From the NCBI GenBank assembly GCA_052161645.1, contig CP197414.1: a stretch of 64,000 nucleotides of DNA. The stretch is one strand, 5' to 3'. The first letter of the stretch is position 1; the number at the start of each line of letters is the position of its first letter. The stretch is from Laterigemmans sp052161645 (GTDB lineage: Bacteria > Planctomycetota > Planctomycetia > Pirellulales > Pirellulaceae). Position numbers and translations under genes: made by a program. Positions 63,609 to 64,000 of this stretch are shown here, in pieces. The notes below the pieces were generated by a model that saw nothing but the letters and a program-made list of their open reading frames with translations, did not search any database and was not told the DNA's origin.

Positions 63609-64000
63609 GCCTGTTCAGCCAGCGCTGCGGGGGCGTATTGCCCCGGCTTGTTTTCCAGTGCATCGACTACCGCACAGCCACAGCTATCGCTCCAAACATT
63701 GACCGCGGTCCGGCCCATGTCGAGCACGCGATCGACGGCCAGGATGATGCCTTGCATTTCCACTGGCAAATTGACCGCTTGCAAAATAATCACCATCATT
63801 ACCAAGCCGGCGTGGGGAATGCCCGCCGCACCGACGCTGGCCAGCAGTGCTGTGAAGGCGACGATCAGCTGTTGGGTCAGCTCTAGGTTCTGACCAAAAT
63901 GGAGCTGTGCGATAAACAGCACCGCGACCACTTCGTAAAGTGCCGTGCCGTCCATGTTGACAGTCGCGCCGAGTGGCAGCACGAACGAGCCGGTGCGATT
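63602..64000 (-). CDS. Dicarboxylate/amino acid:cation symporter, C-terminal part
   Basis: The visible 132 codons continue past the right edge; the frame is open to base 64000. The segment LPLGATVNMDGTALYE (starting near residue 9 of the visible part) is the conserved DAACS (GltP/DctA-type) transport signature, and VNVWSDSCGCAVVD near the end matches the terminal substrate-binding helix. These use Na+ or H+ gradients to import dicarboxylates or acidic amino acids. The 5' end is outside the window. The stop lies inside a tandem repeat. Confidence 0.88.
   Translation of the reverse strand, partial: NRTGSFVLPLGATVNMDGTALYEVVAVLFIAQLHFGQNLELTQQLIVAFTALLASVGAAGIPHAGLVMMVIILQAVNLPVEMQGIILAVDRVLDMGRTAVNVWSDSCGCAVVDALENKPGQYAPAALAEQAV

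Overview
The window looks like a chromosomal segment of a marine planctomycete (Pirellulales; Rhodopirellula/Blastopirellula-like). This is inferred from four things: the N-terminal LEPLEARQMLAG-type motif on a giant exported protein, the tandem array of exported sulfatases, a PEP-CTERM protein, and DUF1080 and YhcH/DUF4404 architectures. Base composition is moderately GC-rich, and genes are mostly in short co-directional runs. I see no rRNA, tRNA or CRISPR array.

Left part (1-20 kb). The window opens inside a very long minus-strand gene. It encodes a membrane-anchored protein with a caspase-like fold that seems to lack catalytic residues, plus a C-terminal VWA domain. Next are a 1,678-residue exported protein combining thioredoxin, cyclophilin and cadherin-like repeats, an HU-type DNA-binding protein, UDP-glucuronate decarboxylase, a YjbQ protein, a 74-residue protein followed by a clear terminator, a sugar-phosphate isomerase/epimerase-like protein, and a PQQ-type propeller protein. 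The intergenic region before the propeller gene contains a good Fur-box match. A two-gene membrane unit and a YhcH-DUF4404 fusion follow.

Middle (19.5-35.3 kb). A minus-strand run encodes a membrane protein, a prepilin peptidase, a flavin-dependent halogenase-like enzyme (Lys and WxWxIP signatures present), a chorismate-lyase-like protein, a DUF116-polyprenyl synthase fusion and a squalene-hopene-cyclase-family protein with the DXDD motif. Together the last five suggest an isoprenoid tailoring pathway of unknown product. A histidine kinase heads this run. Divergent to it is an SMC/RecN-like ATPase with two C-terminal DUF4332 domains.

Sulfatase island (35.5-54.1 kb). Ten consecutive minus-strand sulfatase genes (eleven sulfatase modules) lie within 18.7 kb with gaps from a 4-bp overlap to about 120 bp. 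Most carry export signals. Such enzymes desulfate polysaccharides such as algal glycans. One is fused to DUF1080 and one is a double sulfatase. Two modules and one gene have unusual formylglycine motifs. The 5' side of the island is flanked by a truncated tyrosine recombinase and a REP-associated (RAYT/IS200-like) transposase bounded by inverted repeats.

Right part (56-64 kb). An ECF sigma factor, zinc-finger anti-sigma protein and PEP-CTERM spondin-domain protein form a probable regulatory unit. After them come RecQ, a DUF2752 membrane protein coupled to a repeat-rich exported protein, and the 3' end of a dicarboxylate/cation symporter gene. Two cross-cutting features are palindromic REP-like repeats and short tandem duplications placed on or next to stop codons.
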